From Gemmatimonadota bacterium (GTDB taxonomy: Bacteria > Gemmatimonadota > Gemmatimonadetes > Longimicrobiales > Gaopeijiaceae): DNA of 44,397 bases. The notes under the pieces are model-generated. The model was not told the DNA's origin and made no database searches. It saw only the letters and a program-made list of their open reading frames with translations. A program made the translations under genes and the position numbers. This document shows positions 37,701-44,397 of this stretch, one piece after another; the first letter of the stretch is position 1; every line of letters starts with the position of its first letter. The DNA lies in the NCBI GenBank assembly GCA_022826565.1, contig JAJDUP010000016.1, positions 1-44,397 of the forward strand. Reading direction: 5' to 3'.

Positions 37701-40700
37701 GCGCCCGTTTTCGACAATGTGCCGGATGCCGACATCGATTATCCCGGAGGTCCTGTAGTCGCCGCCCAGGATGTTGCCGGTGTAGCCTTCGACCTGGTCC
37801 TTCTCGTGGTGCACGTAGACCTTGAGAGTCTGGGTCGTGTACTGCACCTCGAGCATGCCGGCGTCCATGGTGCCAGCCAGTGAGAGGCCATCGTGCGTGT
37901 ATTCGACGTCGGCCGCCTCGTACTTCTCGCCGCCGTCCAGCGCGTTGGCCTGGTCGTCGGCCACCGCGATTGTGAACGTCGCCGGTACGGACTCCAAGGT
38001 CATCGCGAAGGCACCCATACCGTCGTCGTCCAGCTCCTCCGACGCACCTGCGACAGCCGAGTCACCCATCATGACGCTGACGGCCCAGCCGGCGAGCGCC
38101 TTGCCGCCACCGTAGTCGCCACGGTCGACCGTGGCGCCACCGAAGGTCGCGTCGACGTTCAGGTTGACGATGTCGTTGGCGTTCGCACCTACGGTGTACG
38201 TCTTCTGCGGGTCCCAAGGCACTGGCGTCATGCCGTCGGCCACATGGTAGTCGGCCGAAGTGACGCCCGCGTGGACCATGTTGCCGGTCGTGCCGGCACG
38301 CGCGATCCGGATCGACGCCAAAGCATGGCCGTGGTCGTCGACCGCGGTCATGCCCTCGCCGACCTTGGTCTCGCCCATCGCGTCCGCGTAGAGCGTGACC
38401 ATGGCGCCCGCGAGTGCATCACCCATCTCTTCGCCGCTCTTCAGCGACACTTCGAAGTTGACCGTCGTGTGCGTGATGTCGATCGGAGCGTGGTGCATCT
38501 GCTCCTCGCCGACACCGACTTCGAGCGAATAGCCTGCCGGGTCTCCGCCGAAGGCGTAGTCCGCCAGTGCCTTAGCCAACTGCGGCGCGACCATCGCTAT
38601 CGCGGCCAGCTGCTCGCCCGAGATGTCACTGACCGACAACTGATACTCGCCCGCTCTGAGGCCCGAGAACACGACACTTCCGTCCGGCATTGGGGTGCCT
38701 GGGTTCGTTTGACCGACACCGGGACCCTCAAGCGTGATCGGCAGCGCCAGCGGCAAGCCCGCCTGGGCTACCGCTGCCAGCATTTCAGGCGTCGGGAAGG
38801 GATGCTCGCCCTCGTCGTACATGTCGTTCTTCATCAACTCGTCGATGAACAGCTTGACGGTGACGCTGGCAGTGCGGGCGTGCATGCCCGAGAAGTTGGC
38901 GGTCGCCGCTTCGTTGTCGCCGACCATCACTTCCATGCTCGTCGTCTCGAAGACGTAGGCGTCCGCGTCCTGGCCAGAGATGGCAACCGTGTAGGTTCCC
39001 GCGCCCAGACCGGTGAAGGCGTATCCGCCGGCGGCATCGGTATCGTCCGTCATGTCGTCCATGCCATCGGCCGAAAGTGTGACGGTCACACCCTCAATGC
39101 CGGAGCCCTCGACGCTCACCGTACCGCTGACGCTCGACGAGCGCGTCATGGCGCCAGCGAAGTTCACGCTCTGCTCCTGGCCGACCGCGAGGCTCACGCT
39201 CTCGGAGGTCGAGGAGAACTCGTAGCGGGCTTCGTCCGGGTTCATGATGGCAACCGTGTAGTCGCCCTTGCGCAGGTCGCTGAAGCTGTACGCGCCGTCG
39301 TCGCCGGTCATCATCGTGTCGGCTACCATGTCGCCGCCGCCGCTCAGCATGACCGAGACACCGCTCATGCCTTCGCCGTCGACCGTGACCATGCCGCCGA
39401 TGCTGCCGGTGCGGTTGATCGTGCCGGCAAAGCTCGCCGTGGCCGCCTCGGCCGTGGCGACGTTGACCGTCGCGGTGGTGGACTCGAAGTCGATCTCGTC
39501 GCTGTCCACCGCGATGTCGACCCGGTACGCGCCCGCGAGCAGCGGCCCGAAGGCTGCCGCACCGTCGGCGTCGGTCGCCTGCGTACCCAGCACCGTACCG
39601 GACGTTGGACCGGTGATCTGGGTCACGGTGACTGCTGCGCCCGCGACTCCTTCGCCGTCGGCCGTAACCGAAACCGCGATGCTCGCCGTGCGCAGCGCCG
39701 TGCCCTCGAAGTTCACGATCTCCGTCATGTCCATCGCCAGCGTAACGTCCTGGCTGTCGGTGAACATGTACTCGACCGCGTCGTAGCCCGAGATGGTGAC
39801 CGTGTAGTCACCGGCCGCCAGTGCCGAGACCGCGTACTGGCCGCTCGCGTCCGTCATCGCCGTCACGTCGTCCATGCCGTCGGCCGACACGGTGACCGTC
39901 ACGTCCGCGATGCCCATCCCGCCCACGCTCACCCGCCCGGCGATGCCGGAGGTGCGGAGCAGAATGCCATCGAAGGGGACGTTGGCCGTCTCGCCGAGCG
40001 CGATCGTCACATTCTGCGAGGTGACCTCGAACTCGTACTCGTCGGTGTCGTAGCCCGAGATGCCGACCGAATAGTCGCCGGCACGGAGCTTCGCGAACGA
40101 GTACAGGCCGGCCGCATCGGTCATGGTGGTCATGTCCTCGCCGTCCGGACCGCCAGCCAGGCTGACGTTGACGCCCTCGAGGCCCACGCCCTCGATGCTC
40201 ACCTGGCCCATGATGGCCGCGGTGCGGAGGTGGGTGCCGTCGAAGCTGACGATCTTGGACTCGCCCACGCCGACCGCAACCGATGCGGCCGTGTTGGAGA
40301 ATCCGATCTCGTCGGTGTCGAAGCCCGAGATCTCGACCGAGTAGCTGCCCATCCGGAGGCCGGTGAAGGCGTACTGGCCGCCAGCGTCGGTGACCGCCGA
40401 GGCGCCGGAGACGCCGGTGAGCGTAACCGTTACGCCGGGCAGGCCCATGTTTTCGACCGTCACCGTACCCATCACGCTGGCGGTACGGATGTACGCGCCG
40501 GTGAAGTTGACGGTCACGGACTGGCCGGCCGACGAGATCGTCGCCGCGGCCGAGGTGGCGTCGAACGTGGCGTCCGACGGGAATCCACTGATGGTGACGG
40601 TGTAGGCTCCCCCCTCGACGTTGTCGAAGCGGTAGGCGCCGCCACCCGCAGTGGTGGTGGAGTTGCCGTTGCTCAGATTGACGGATACACCGTCAACCCC

Positions 40701-40817
40701 GGTCCCCTCGATCGCCACCTGGCCGACAATAGAGCCGACAGGTGGCGGAGGAGTTGCCTCCTCACACGCGAGGACCCCAAGCAGGGCAACTGCCCCGAGT
40801 AGCTTGAGTCTGTTCAT
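34773..40817 (-). CDS. Giant repeat lipoprotein B, inverted paralog of A
   Basis: A 2014-residue predicted surface lipoprotein with the domain order of A: lipobox at C18 (GVLAC) followed by EE and PPPP, seven ~85-residue regulatory-like repeats, an SdrD-like unit with an Asp/Glu loop, a long conserved region, cadherin-like, FN3, Calx-beta-like and FN3 domains. Much of it is nearly residue-for-residue the same as A; the SdrD-like unit (about 38475-38885) is clearly different and longer, and both FN3/Calx units are diverged. ATG 40817 is used because the AAAGGA ribosome site precedes it by ~12 bases, as in A; ATG 40829 would sit on the ribosome site. Likely transcribed from its own sigma-54 promoter, 248 bases after the hexapeptide gene on the same strand. 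Confidence 0.88.
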   Translation of the reverse strand: MNRLKLLGAVALLGVLACEEATPPPPVGSIVGQVAIEGTGVDGVSVNLSNGNSTTTAGGGAYRFDNVEGGAYTVTISGFPSDATFDATSAAATISSAGQSVTVNFTGAYIRTASVMGTVTVENMGLPGVTVTLTGVSGASAVTDAGGQYAFTGLRMGSYSVEISGFDTDEIGFSNTAASVAVGVGESKIVSFDGTHLRTAAIMGQVSIEGVGLEGVNVSLAGGPDGEDMTTMTDAAGLYSFAKLRAGDYSVGISGYDTDEYEFEVTSQNVTIALGETANVPFDGILLRTSGIAGRVSVGGMGIADVTVTVSADGMDDVTAMTDASGQYAVSALAAGDYTVTISGYDAVEYMFTDSQDVTLAMDMTEIVNFEGTALRTASIAVSVTADGEGVAGAAVTVTQITGPTSGTVLGTQATDADGAAAFGPLLAGAYRVDIAVDSDEIDFESTTATVNVATAEAATASFAGTINRTGSIGGMVTVDGEGMSGVSVMLSGGGDMVADTMMTGDDGAYSFSDLRKGDYTVAIMNPDEARYEFSSTSESVSLAVGQEQSVNFAGAMTRSSSVSGTVSVEGSGIEGVTVTLSADGMDDMTDDTDAAGGYAFTGLGAGTYTVAISGQDADAYVFETTSMEVMVGDNEAATANFSGMHARTASVTVKLFIDELMKNDMYDEGEHPFPTPEMLAAVAQAGLPLALPITLEGPGVGQTNPGTPMPDGSVVFSGLRAGEYQLSVSDISGEQLAAIAMVAPQLAKALADYAFGGDPAGYSLEVGVGEEQMHHAPIDITHTTVNFEVSLKSGEEMGDALAGAMVTLYADAMGETKVGEGMTAVDDHGHALASIRIARAGTTGNMVHAGVTSADYHVADGMTPVPWDPQKTYTVGANANDIVNLNVDATFGGATVDRGDYGGGKALAGWAVSVMMGDSAVAGASEELDDDGMGAFAMTLESVPATFTIAVADDQANALDGGEKYEAADVEYTHDGLSLAGTMDAGMLEVQYTTQTLKVYVHHEKDQVEGYTGNILGGDYRTSGIIDVGIRHIVENGRSRAFASDVWRATSSTFSDSKGVVTFRGVPADANVIVTADEAAQDPEAEDYQPVMLLDPDELAAYTGEDYVMGGAFGDMGGFHHTVELCPLMAVDPTGQDHGECGSFAFVETYAVHGQAWKNDVIMNSANDGFTVRGLRHVPGTTVDLDPVAGKNLAGESESFTALASPIRTRGENAAGTSILDERKQFNFGRMAAGVYKVTVPSGWVAKIGGPDDATGSAATAFNPLAGDTQVDVTPTTGILYGRVIGSDGFALDSTTVTVNGMSTESDDFGRYVVDGFAHRTGANTSSTNPDWRRQRIVVVTASRGGFDAVADTMLFAGTVNTPTEHDISLAGTAETAEISGTVTAFGSSTPIAGVRIEVDGMAPINKNAKSSRSLPANDIYVTGADGTYTIRVPAKGVGMTSRISAHRAGMTFSPAHLDLSTPSGASISGINFQGVANSTIAGRVQNPDGGPFEGVMVKAVVANAAAGTMATDSATTGATGTFSLSVPAGTYDVAASKEGYSFECPGDPASCRITVGLGQTGSFGDFTSTMDDVVHVPSDDATLSALSLSDGTLDPAFSSADTMYTANVGVDTDSITVMATATHDSATVEFSADDADTVAAGYQVGLAVGENDFMVTVTAEDGETTMRYHLTVMRSDGHEAPSAPTSFEVTPGDQSATMTWRAPRQIGSSAITAYDWEASAPGQLTRSGTLDPASTPAVDGVFTQAIASPNLVNGATYTFMVWAVNTKGTPAVNVRGPAATGTAKAQPSITMALSSTTLAEEPTSASDTATVTITLSNPSTEAITVTVGEKFAEGDTVMTSQVDITNPTIVIAAGSTTAAADADPTTITAKDDVVDDDAANALVQATATNAIDSDADGTADGQQPTEITITDDDTVSGAPQNLSAAVGNAQLTVEWTSPADNGSSDITHYQYRYALTADIDDADWADVSGGPNSRVVVIGNLTNDSEYTVQVRAVTAAGDGAAASTTGTPTGS

Positions 40818-40865
40818 GTCCGGGTTCATCCTTTCTCGGGATGTTGGGTAGGAAGCCCGGACATG
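40815..40865 (-). promoter_or_regulatory. Leader hairpin pairing the start codon of lipoprotein B
   Basis: In the mRNA CATGTCCGGG (40865-40856) can pair perfectly with CCCGGACATG (40824-40815), whose last three bases are the AUG of gene B. The 31-base loop contains the AAAGGA ribosome site. A 10-bp stem over the start codon suggests translational control. No equivalent stem is seen at gene A. Confidence 0.5.
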
Positions 40866-40877
40866 GACCGGATATCC

Positions 40878-40957
40878 CCCATGACCGAGCTGGAAAAACA
40901 CAGGTTTTCCACGCTCACGGAGGAGCGGGTCATGGGAGGCGGGAACGGATTTCCCGC
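40878..40957 (-). promoter_or_regulatory. Further inverted repeats in the lipoprotein B leader
   Basis: Nested arms CCCATGACC/GGTCATGGG (40878-40886 and 40928-40936) enclose TGGAAAA/TTTTCCA (40891-40897 and 40905-40911), and a separate GCGGGAA/TTCCCGC hairpin spans 40939-40957. All would lie in the ~150-base leader expected from the sigma-54 start. I cannot match it to a known riboswitch. Confidence 0.4.
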
Positions 40958-40977
40958 AATCCAAGGCTGTGAGTTAC

Positions 40978-40994
40978 TGCAATACCTGTGCCAG
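40978..40994 (-). promoter_or_regulatory. Sigma-54 (-24/-12) promoter of lipoprotein B
   Basis: On the minus strand CTGGCAC, five bases AGGTA, then TTGCA reproduce the sigma-54 consensus almost exactly, with GG and GC ten bases apart. The predicted start is near 40967. Confidence 0.72.
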
Positions 40995-41047
40995 GACGAT
41001 CATGCGCGTCGCTGGCTCATTGGCAGGTGAAGCATCGGTGACACGGG

Positions 41048-41080
41048 CCGGAATTCTGAACACGGTCAGATTTCCGAACC
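41048..41080 (-). promoter_or_regulatory. Candidate upstream activator element of lipoprotein B
   Basis: Minus-strand GGTTCGGAAATCTGACCG followed by GTTCAGAATTCCGG resembles the string 12196-12228 upstream of gene A. It lies 55-87 bp above the -24 box and overlaps the last codons of the hexapeptide gene. A shared GCCAATGA also lies between this element and the promoter at both genes. Confidence 0.35.
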
Positions 41081-41818
41081 CCTCCACCTCCGGTTCCCTA
41101 CCTGGATACCGGTGGCCGCACGAACAGATCCAAAGCCCCGATCAGAAGGGGTTGCAGTTGGTCCGGAGGGTGGAGGGGTTTTTTCGGAAAACGACGTGTT
41201 CGGGGCCACTCTCCTTCCTTTCGGCACCATGGTCCCAACCCTGATTCGAGCGTTGGTCCCTACCGTGGCGTTCGGGCCGACGACCGCTCGCGGCGCCACG
41301 CTGGCACGCTTCGCGAGCTTCGCTCCCGCCCCGATCACGGCCCTGTCTCCAATGACTACCCTGTTGCCGATCACCGCGCCGTGTTCGACCATGGCCCCAC
41401 GACCGACCTGTGACCGCCCGCCGATCCTGACCCCGTCCTCGATGTGCGCGTAGGCATCGATCTTCGCGTGGCATCCTACGAAGACGCCCCGGCCGATTCT
41501 GGCCTGCGCCCCTATGACGACGTGATCCTCGATGACCGCCTCGGCGTGGATGTCGGCGTGCGGTCCAATGACACAGTTCTTACCGATCACAGCGTGCGCG
41601 CGCACGACACCGTGCAGCTGCACGACGGTTCTGTCGGAGATCCTGGCTCCCTTTCCGACCGTGGCGCGGTATCCGACCATGGCCCCGGGGTGGATCGTGG
41701 CCAGCACGCCAATATGGGCGGACGCGTGCACCGTCGCCGTCTTGTTGATCTTACTCGTGTGAGCCGGCAAGGTGTTCTCCCAAAGTACAGGCGAGCGCCT
41801 GGCGCTCCAGGCGATCAC
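41066..41818 (-). CDS. Left-handed beta-helix (hexapeptide repeat) acyltransferase-like protein
   Basis: A 250-residue protein whose residues ~28-200 are almost entirely hexapeptide repeats of the [LIV]Gxx[STAV]x type (for example VIGKNCVIGPHADIHAEAVIEDHVVIG, as in LpxA-like folds). Such proteins form trimers and most transfer acyl groups onto sugars or act as gamma-carbonic-anhydrase-like enzymes. I see no clear catalytic signature or LpxA C-terminal helical domain, and the last ~45 residues are low complexity, so substrate is unassigned. The GTG at 41818 is preceded by GGGAG, which is part of the left lox-like site, so its 5' control region lies in or across the invertible segment. It is transcribed toward lipoprotein B. 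Confidence 0.72.
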   Translation of the reverse strand: MIAWSARRSPVLWENTLPAHTSKINKTATVHASAHIGVLATIHPGAMVGYRATVGKGARISDRTVVQLHGVVRAHAVIGKNCVIGPHADIHAEAVIEDHVVIGAQARIGRGVFVGCHAKIDAYAHIEDGVRIGGRSQVGRGAMVEHGAVIGNRVVIGDRAVIGAGAKLAKRASVAPRAVVGPNATVGTNARIRVGTMVPKGRRVAPNTSFSEKTPPPSGPTATPSDRGFGSVRAATGIQVGNRRWRGSEI

Positions 41819-41827
41819 AACACGAAC

Positions 41828-41851
41828 TCCCGATACTTGCTATTATCGGGA
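41828..41851 (+). other. Left lox-like recombination site
   Basis: Arms TCCCGATA and TATCGGGA are perfect inverted repeats around the 8-base asymmetric spacer CTTGCTAT. The layout (arm, 8-bp spacer, arm) is that of lox-type sites, with shorter arms than the 13 bp of loxP. An almost identical site in opposite orientation lies at 42942-42965, with the Cre-like recombinase between them. Confidence 0.6.
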
Positions 41852-41892
41852 ACATCGAACTGCGGACGTATATCTTTGTCAGGGAGTGAGTT

Positions 41893-42879
41893 ATGTCACT
41901 TATGGATCTGAACGACTTGTCACGACACACGACGATTGACACATCTGTGTCACAAGCCTGCGCACGCCTCTCCGCCTGGCTGGAGGACGCCCGGGACGCC
42001 CTCAGCGAGCACACCGTGCGCGCGCTGCGGGCGGATCTGAAACTGTTCGTGGCGTGGTGCGCCGAACGCGAGCTATCGCCGCTGCCGGCGCTGCCGGGCA
42101 CGGTGGCGGGCTACGTCGATGCCATGGCGCGCGACCGGGCTCCATCCACCGTGCGGCGCTACGTCACCAGCATCGCCGCGGCACACCGGGCAACGGGAGA
42201 GGAGAGCCCGCTCGAACAGCCGGAGGTGCGCCGGGCGCTGCAGCGGATGCGCCGGCGCAACGCGTGCCGGCAGCGGCAGGTGCAGGGGCTGACCTGGGCG
42301 CTCCGTCGTCGGCTGATCGAAGCGGCGGGCGATCGTCTGATCGACCTGCGGAATCGCGCGCTGCTCGCCGTCGCCTACGACGCGATGCTGCGGCGCTCGG
42401 AGCTGATCACACTGCAAGTCATTGACATCACGATGGATGCGAAGGGGTCTGCATCGCTCTTCGTGCGGCGCGCGAAGAACGATCCGGAGGGCAGCGGGGC
42501 GGTCCTCTACCTGCACCGCGACACCGTGGCGCTGGTGCGGGAGTGGCTTGTCGCGAGCGGGATCGACTCCGGCCGATTGTTTCGGTCTGTCAGAAAGGGC
42601 GGCGCCCTCGGAGAACGGCTCGACCCGAGCCAGGTGCCGCGCATATACCGGGCGATGGCCAGGCGTGCGGGAATGTCAGCACGTGCGGTACGGCGAATCT
42701 CGGGGCACAGTCCACGGGTTGGCGCGGCCCAGGACATGATCGCGTCGGGGATCGGCATCCCCGCGATCATGCAGGCCGGACGCTGGAAAAGCGCCTCGAT
42801 GGTCCAGCGCTACGGCGAGCGACTGCTGGCACAGCGCAACGCCGCTGCCCAGCTCGCGCGTCTCCAGAAGCGGGACTGA
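41893..42879 (+). CDS. Cre-like tyrosine recombinase inside a lox-flanked segment
   Basis: Full-length site-specific recombinase of 328 residues. The N-terminal core-binding region (LSEHTVRALRADLKLFVAWC, PSTVRRYVTSIAAAH) is followed by a catalytic domain with R in AYDAMLRRSELI, K in RRAKNDPEG, the H and R of SGHSPRVGAAQDM, W in IMQAGRWKSASM and the nucleophile Y in VQRYGERL. The SGHSxRVGAAxDM and IPxIMQAG blocks are strikingly like phage P1 Cre, and the length is close to its 343 residues. ATG 41893 follows AGGGAGTGAG. The gene occupies nearly all of a 1.1-kb segment bounded by inverted lox-like sites, so its likely job is to invert its own segment; integration or resolution are alternatives. 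Confidence 0.92.
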   Translation: MSLMDLNDLSRHTTIDTSVSQACARLSAWLEDARDALSEHTVRALRADLKLFVAWCAERELSPLPALPGTVAGYVDAMARDRAPSTVRRYVTSIAAAHRATGEESPLEQPEVRRALQRMRRRNACRQRQVQGLTWALRRRLIEAAGDRLIDLRNRALLAVAYDAMLRRSELITLQVIDITMDAKGSASLFVRRAKNDPEGSGAVLYLHRDTVALVREWLVASGIDSGRLFRSVRKGGALGERLDPSQVPRIYRAMARRAGMSARAVRRISGHSPRVGAAQDMIASGIGIPAIMQAGRWKSASMVQRYGERLLAQRNAAAQLARLQKRD

Positions 42880-42917
42880 TCGGAGGGATTTCGTCGGGGT
42901 TGCGGTCGAGCGGTACT

Positions 42918-42937
42918 GCCACAACATTGATTGTGGC
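42918..42937 (+). terminator. Hairpin downstream of the Cre-like gene
   Basis: GCCACAA and TTGTGGC pair perfectly around a six-base loop, 38 bases after the recombinase stop and just inside the right lox-like site. There is no T-run, so termination may be weak. Confidence 0.4.
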
Positions 42938-42941
42938 TGGC

Positions 42942-42965
42942 TCCCGATAATAGCAATTATCGAGA
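42942..42965 (-). other. Right lox-like recombination site, inverted relative to the left one
   Basis: On the minus strand it reads TCTCGATA, spacer ATTGCTAT, TATCGGGA. It differs from the left site at one arm base and at the first spacer base; the central six spacer bases TTGCTA are identical. Including one flanking base, 23 of 25 positions match. The opposite orientation predicts inversion of 41852-42941 rather than excision. Confidence 0.6.
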
Positions 42966-43037
42966 GCTGTCAAGTAATGTAGGTCATTTTTTGTGCCTCA
43001 TTCGTGTTAGACAGGGGGATTTTCATACGTCAATATC

Positions 43038-43066
43038 GTGACACATCGTTAACCACGTGCTATTCT
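43038..43066 (+). promoter_or_regulatory. Candidate promoter of truncated kinase H
   Basis: GTGACA (43038-43043) and TATTCT (43061-43066) are spaced 17 bases, a fair sigma-70-like pair. It lies outside the lox-like segment, so gene H need not depend on the switch. The rest of 42966-43129 shows no gene. Confidence 0.4.
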
Positions 43067-43129
43067 TCAAGCATCCCAGGGTCCGGTGGACTCCCGCCGG
43101 TCAAACCACTCCTTCGGCGGGGAGTAGCC

Positions 43130-44353
43130 ATGAATGATCCGGATCGGAGAGCTTCCAGACGCGGTGCCCCGCGCGACCGCGCTTCCCGGCTGAGGGCGGC
43201 GGTTCTCGGGACCAGCCAGACTCTCGACCTGGCCACCGTGCTGAAGGAGACCGTCGAGGGCGCTCGCGCGCTGACCGGAGCGCGCTACGGCCTGATCGCG
43301 ACGCTTGACGAACGGGGAAGGGTCCGGGACTTTGTCACCTCCGGGCTTGGACCGGAGGAACGACGCAGGATGCTCGAATGGCAGGACGGGCTGCGATTCT
43401 TCGAGCACCTGCAGAGCCTTTCGGTGCCGCTCCGGGTCGCGGACCTCCCGGACTACCTCAGCTCGCTCGGGCTCTCTCCGACCCCGATGCTCGGGATGAC
43501 GGTGCAGGGGACTCCGATGCACCACCGGGGAGAGCACCTCGGGGACTTCTTCCTGGGCAACAAGGAGGACGGCGAGGCTTTCACGGAGGAAGACGAGGAG
43601 ATCCTTCTGCTATTCGCCTCGCAGGCGGCCACGGCGATCGCGAACGCGAGGACGCACCGCGAAGTGGAGCGGGCGCGTGCCGACCTCGAAGCGCTCGTCG
43701 AGACATCTCCGGTAGGGGTCGTGGTCTTCGGCACGGCCACCCTGTCTCCGGTCTGGGTCAATCGCGAGGCTCGGCGGATCGTCGAGGAGATCCGGATTCC
43801 GGGCTTCCCTGTCGAACAGCTCCTCGAGGTGGTGACCTGTCGGTTTGCGGATGGGCGCGAGTCCTCACTCGAAGCGCTCCCTCTGCCTACGCAGATCGAG
43901 GACGCCAGGGAACTGCGCGCCGAGGAGATCGAGCTGTCGGTGCCCGACGGGCGGAGCGTGCGGACGCTCATCAACGTCACGCCCATCGAATCGGACGACG
44001 GCGAGGTGGTGTCTGTCGTCGTGACGATGCAGGACCTCGCGCCACTTGAGGAGCTCGAACGGCAGCGCGCGGAGTTCCTGGGCATGGTGAGCCACGAACT
44101 GCGCGCCCCGCTGGCCTCGATCAAGGGATCGACGGCGACCATGCTCCAGAGCTCGCCGGCCCCGACCAGGGCCGAGATGCTCCAGTTCTTCCGGATCATC
44201 GACGGGCGGGCCGACCACATGAGGCGCCTGATCGCGAATCTGCTCGACGCCGGGAGCATTAGCAGGCCGTGGAACAATGGGGTAGCGGAAGCGCCGTGCG
44301 GGGGAAGTGGCTATGGCCGGTCTCGGGGGTTGCAGAGCCGAGAGTCGCGCTGA
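43130..44353 (+). pseudogene. GAF-PAS-HisKA sensor kinase truncated before its ATPase domain (H)
   Basis: A 407-residue frame from ATG 43130 (GGGGAG ribosome site upstream) that is paralogous to the first half of F: GAF domain (TGARYGLIATLDERGRV, then FASQAATAIANA), PAS-like domain (ETSPVGVVVF) and HisKA with H322 in MVSHELRAP, ending with MLQFFRIIDGRADHM and LLDAGSI. At about 44262 the sequence stops matching F and continues with 30 unrelated residues to a stop. The HATPase domain is missing, so it cannot autophosphorylate. The simplest reading is disruption by an insertion whose start lies in the last ~135 bases. The intact GAF-PAS part could still act as a sensor or dominant-negative partner, but I see no evidence for that. 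Confidence 0.7.
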
Positions 44354-44397
44354 GGGAGCCGAGACGACGGCGGACGAGGCGGAGCAAGTGCCCGATG
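44313..44397 (+). CDS. Possible start of an unidentified gene running off the window
   Basis: An ATG at 44313 with GGGGAAG six bases upstream opens a frame (MAGLGGCRAESRAEGAE and on) that stays open to the window end, 28 codons. It overlaps the non-homologous tail of kinase H in another frame. It could be the first gene of the element that interrupted H, but 28 codons in GC-rich DNA are weak evidence. Confidence 0.2.
   Translation, partial: MAGLGGCRAESRAEGAETTADEAEQVPD

Larger units (their letters stand above)
12499..40817. repeat. Pair of ~6-kb inverted paralogous genes bracketing 16 kb
   Basis: Gene A (12499-18333, +) and gene B (34773-40817, -) are long inverted repeats with stretches of near identity, best in the first ~600 codons and in the segment encoding YVHHEKDQV through the hexad SSRSLPANDIY (about 15400-16700 in A, 36550-37850 in B). 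Genes C, D, E and F lie between. Recombination between them would invert that block and swap A and B ends. Confidence 0.8.

Overview
The window reads as chromosome from a high-GC Gram-negative bacterium: there are signal-peptide and lipobox proteins, outer-membrane beta-barrels, and a hexapeptide acyltransferase-like protein. Gemmatimonadota or a similar marine, host-associated lineage fits the style (GC-rich housekeeping operon, giant repeat lipoproteins, plant-type LRRs, FN3 arrays), but no marker gene here fixes the phylum. I saw no rRNA, tRNA or CRISPR array.

Layout. (1) 1-1403: the 3' part of a phage-type integrase beside a DUF222/13E12-type gene that has lost its C-terminal half, probably an integration scar. 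(2) 1581-12189: a tightly packed + strand housekeeping run, alr, cdd, an orphan lipoprotein, an outer-membrane protein, mtaB, miaB, a LapA-like membrane protein, comEC and fbp, several joined by 4-base stop/start overlaps. (3) 12196-41080: a surface-protein island. Two giant paralogous lipoproteins, here called A (+, 12499-18333) and B (-, 34773-40817), face each other as ~6-kb inverted repeats. Between them lie an FN3-array protein with a C-terminal beta-barrel (C), a third lipoprotein with related N-terminal repeats and plant-type LRRs (D), a secreted creatininase-family protein (E), and a sensor kinase fused to its own response regulator and DNA-binding domain (F). (4) 41066-44397: a hexapeptide-repeat protein, a Cre-like tyrosine recombinase bracketed by inverted lox-like sites, and a kinase (H) that is a truncated paralog of F.

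The strongest non-coding signals are as follows. A and B each have a correctly spaced sigma-54 (-24/-12) promoter, a shared element further upstream, and the same 16-bp hairpin downstream. C and D share a GTAAACATATG motif near their starts. The Cre-like gene sits between two 24-bp sites in inverted orientation, each with 8-bp arms and an 8-bp spacer whose inner six bases are identical, the layout expected of a ~1.1-kb invertible segment. The B leader can fold so that its start codon is paired. Three 11-bp phased repeats precede the kinase-regulator fusion F.

Taken together the right three quarters look like a regulated and possibly phase-variable surface-display locus with several recombinase genes or remnants. 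The inversion, sigma-54 control and autoregulation are inferences from sequence pattern only.
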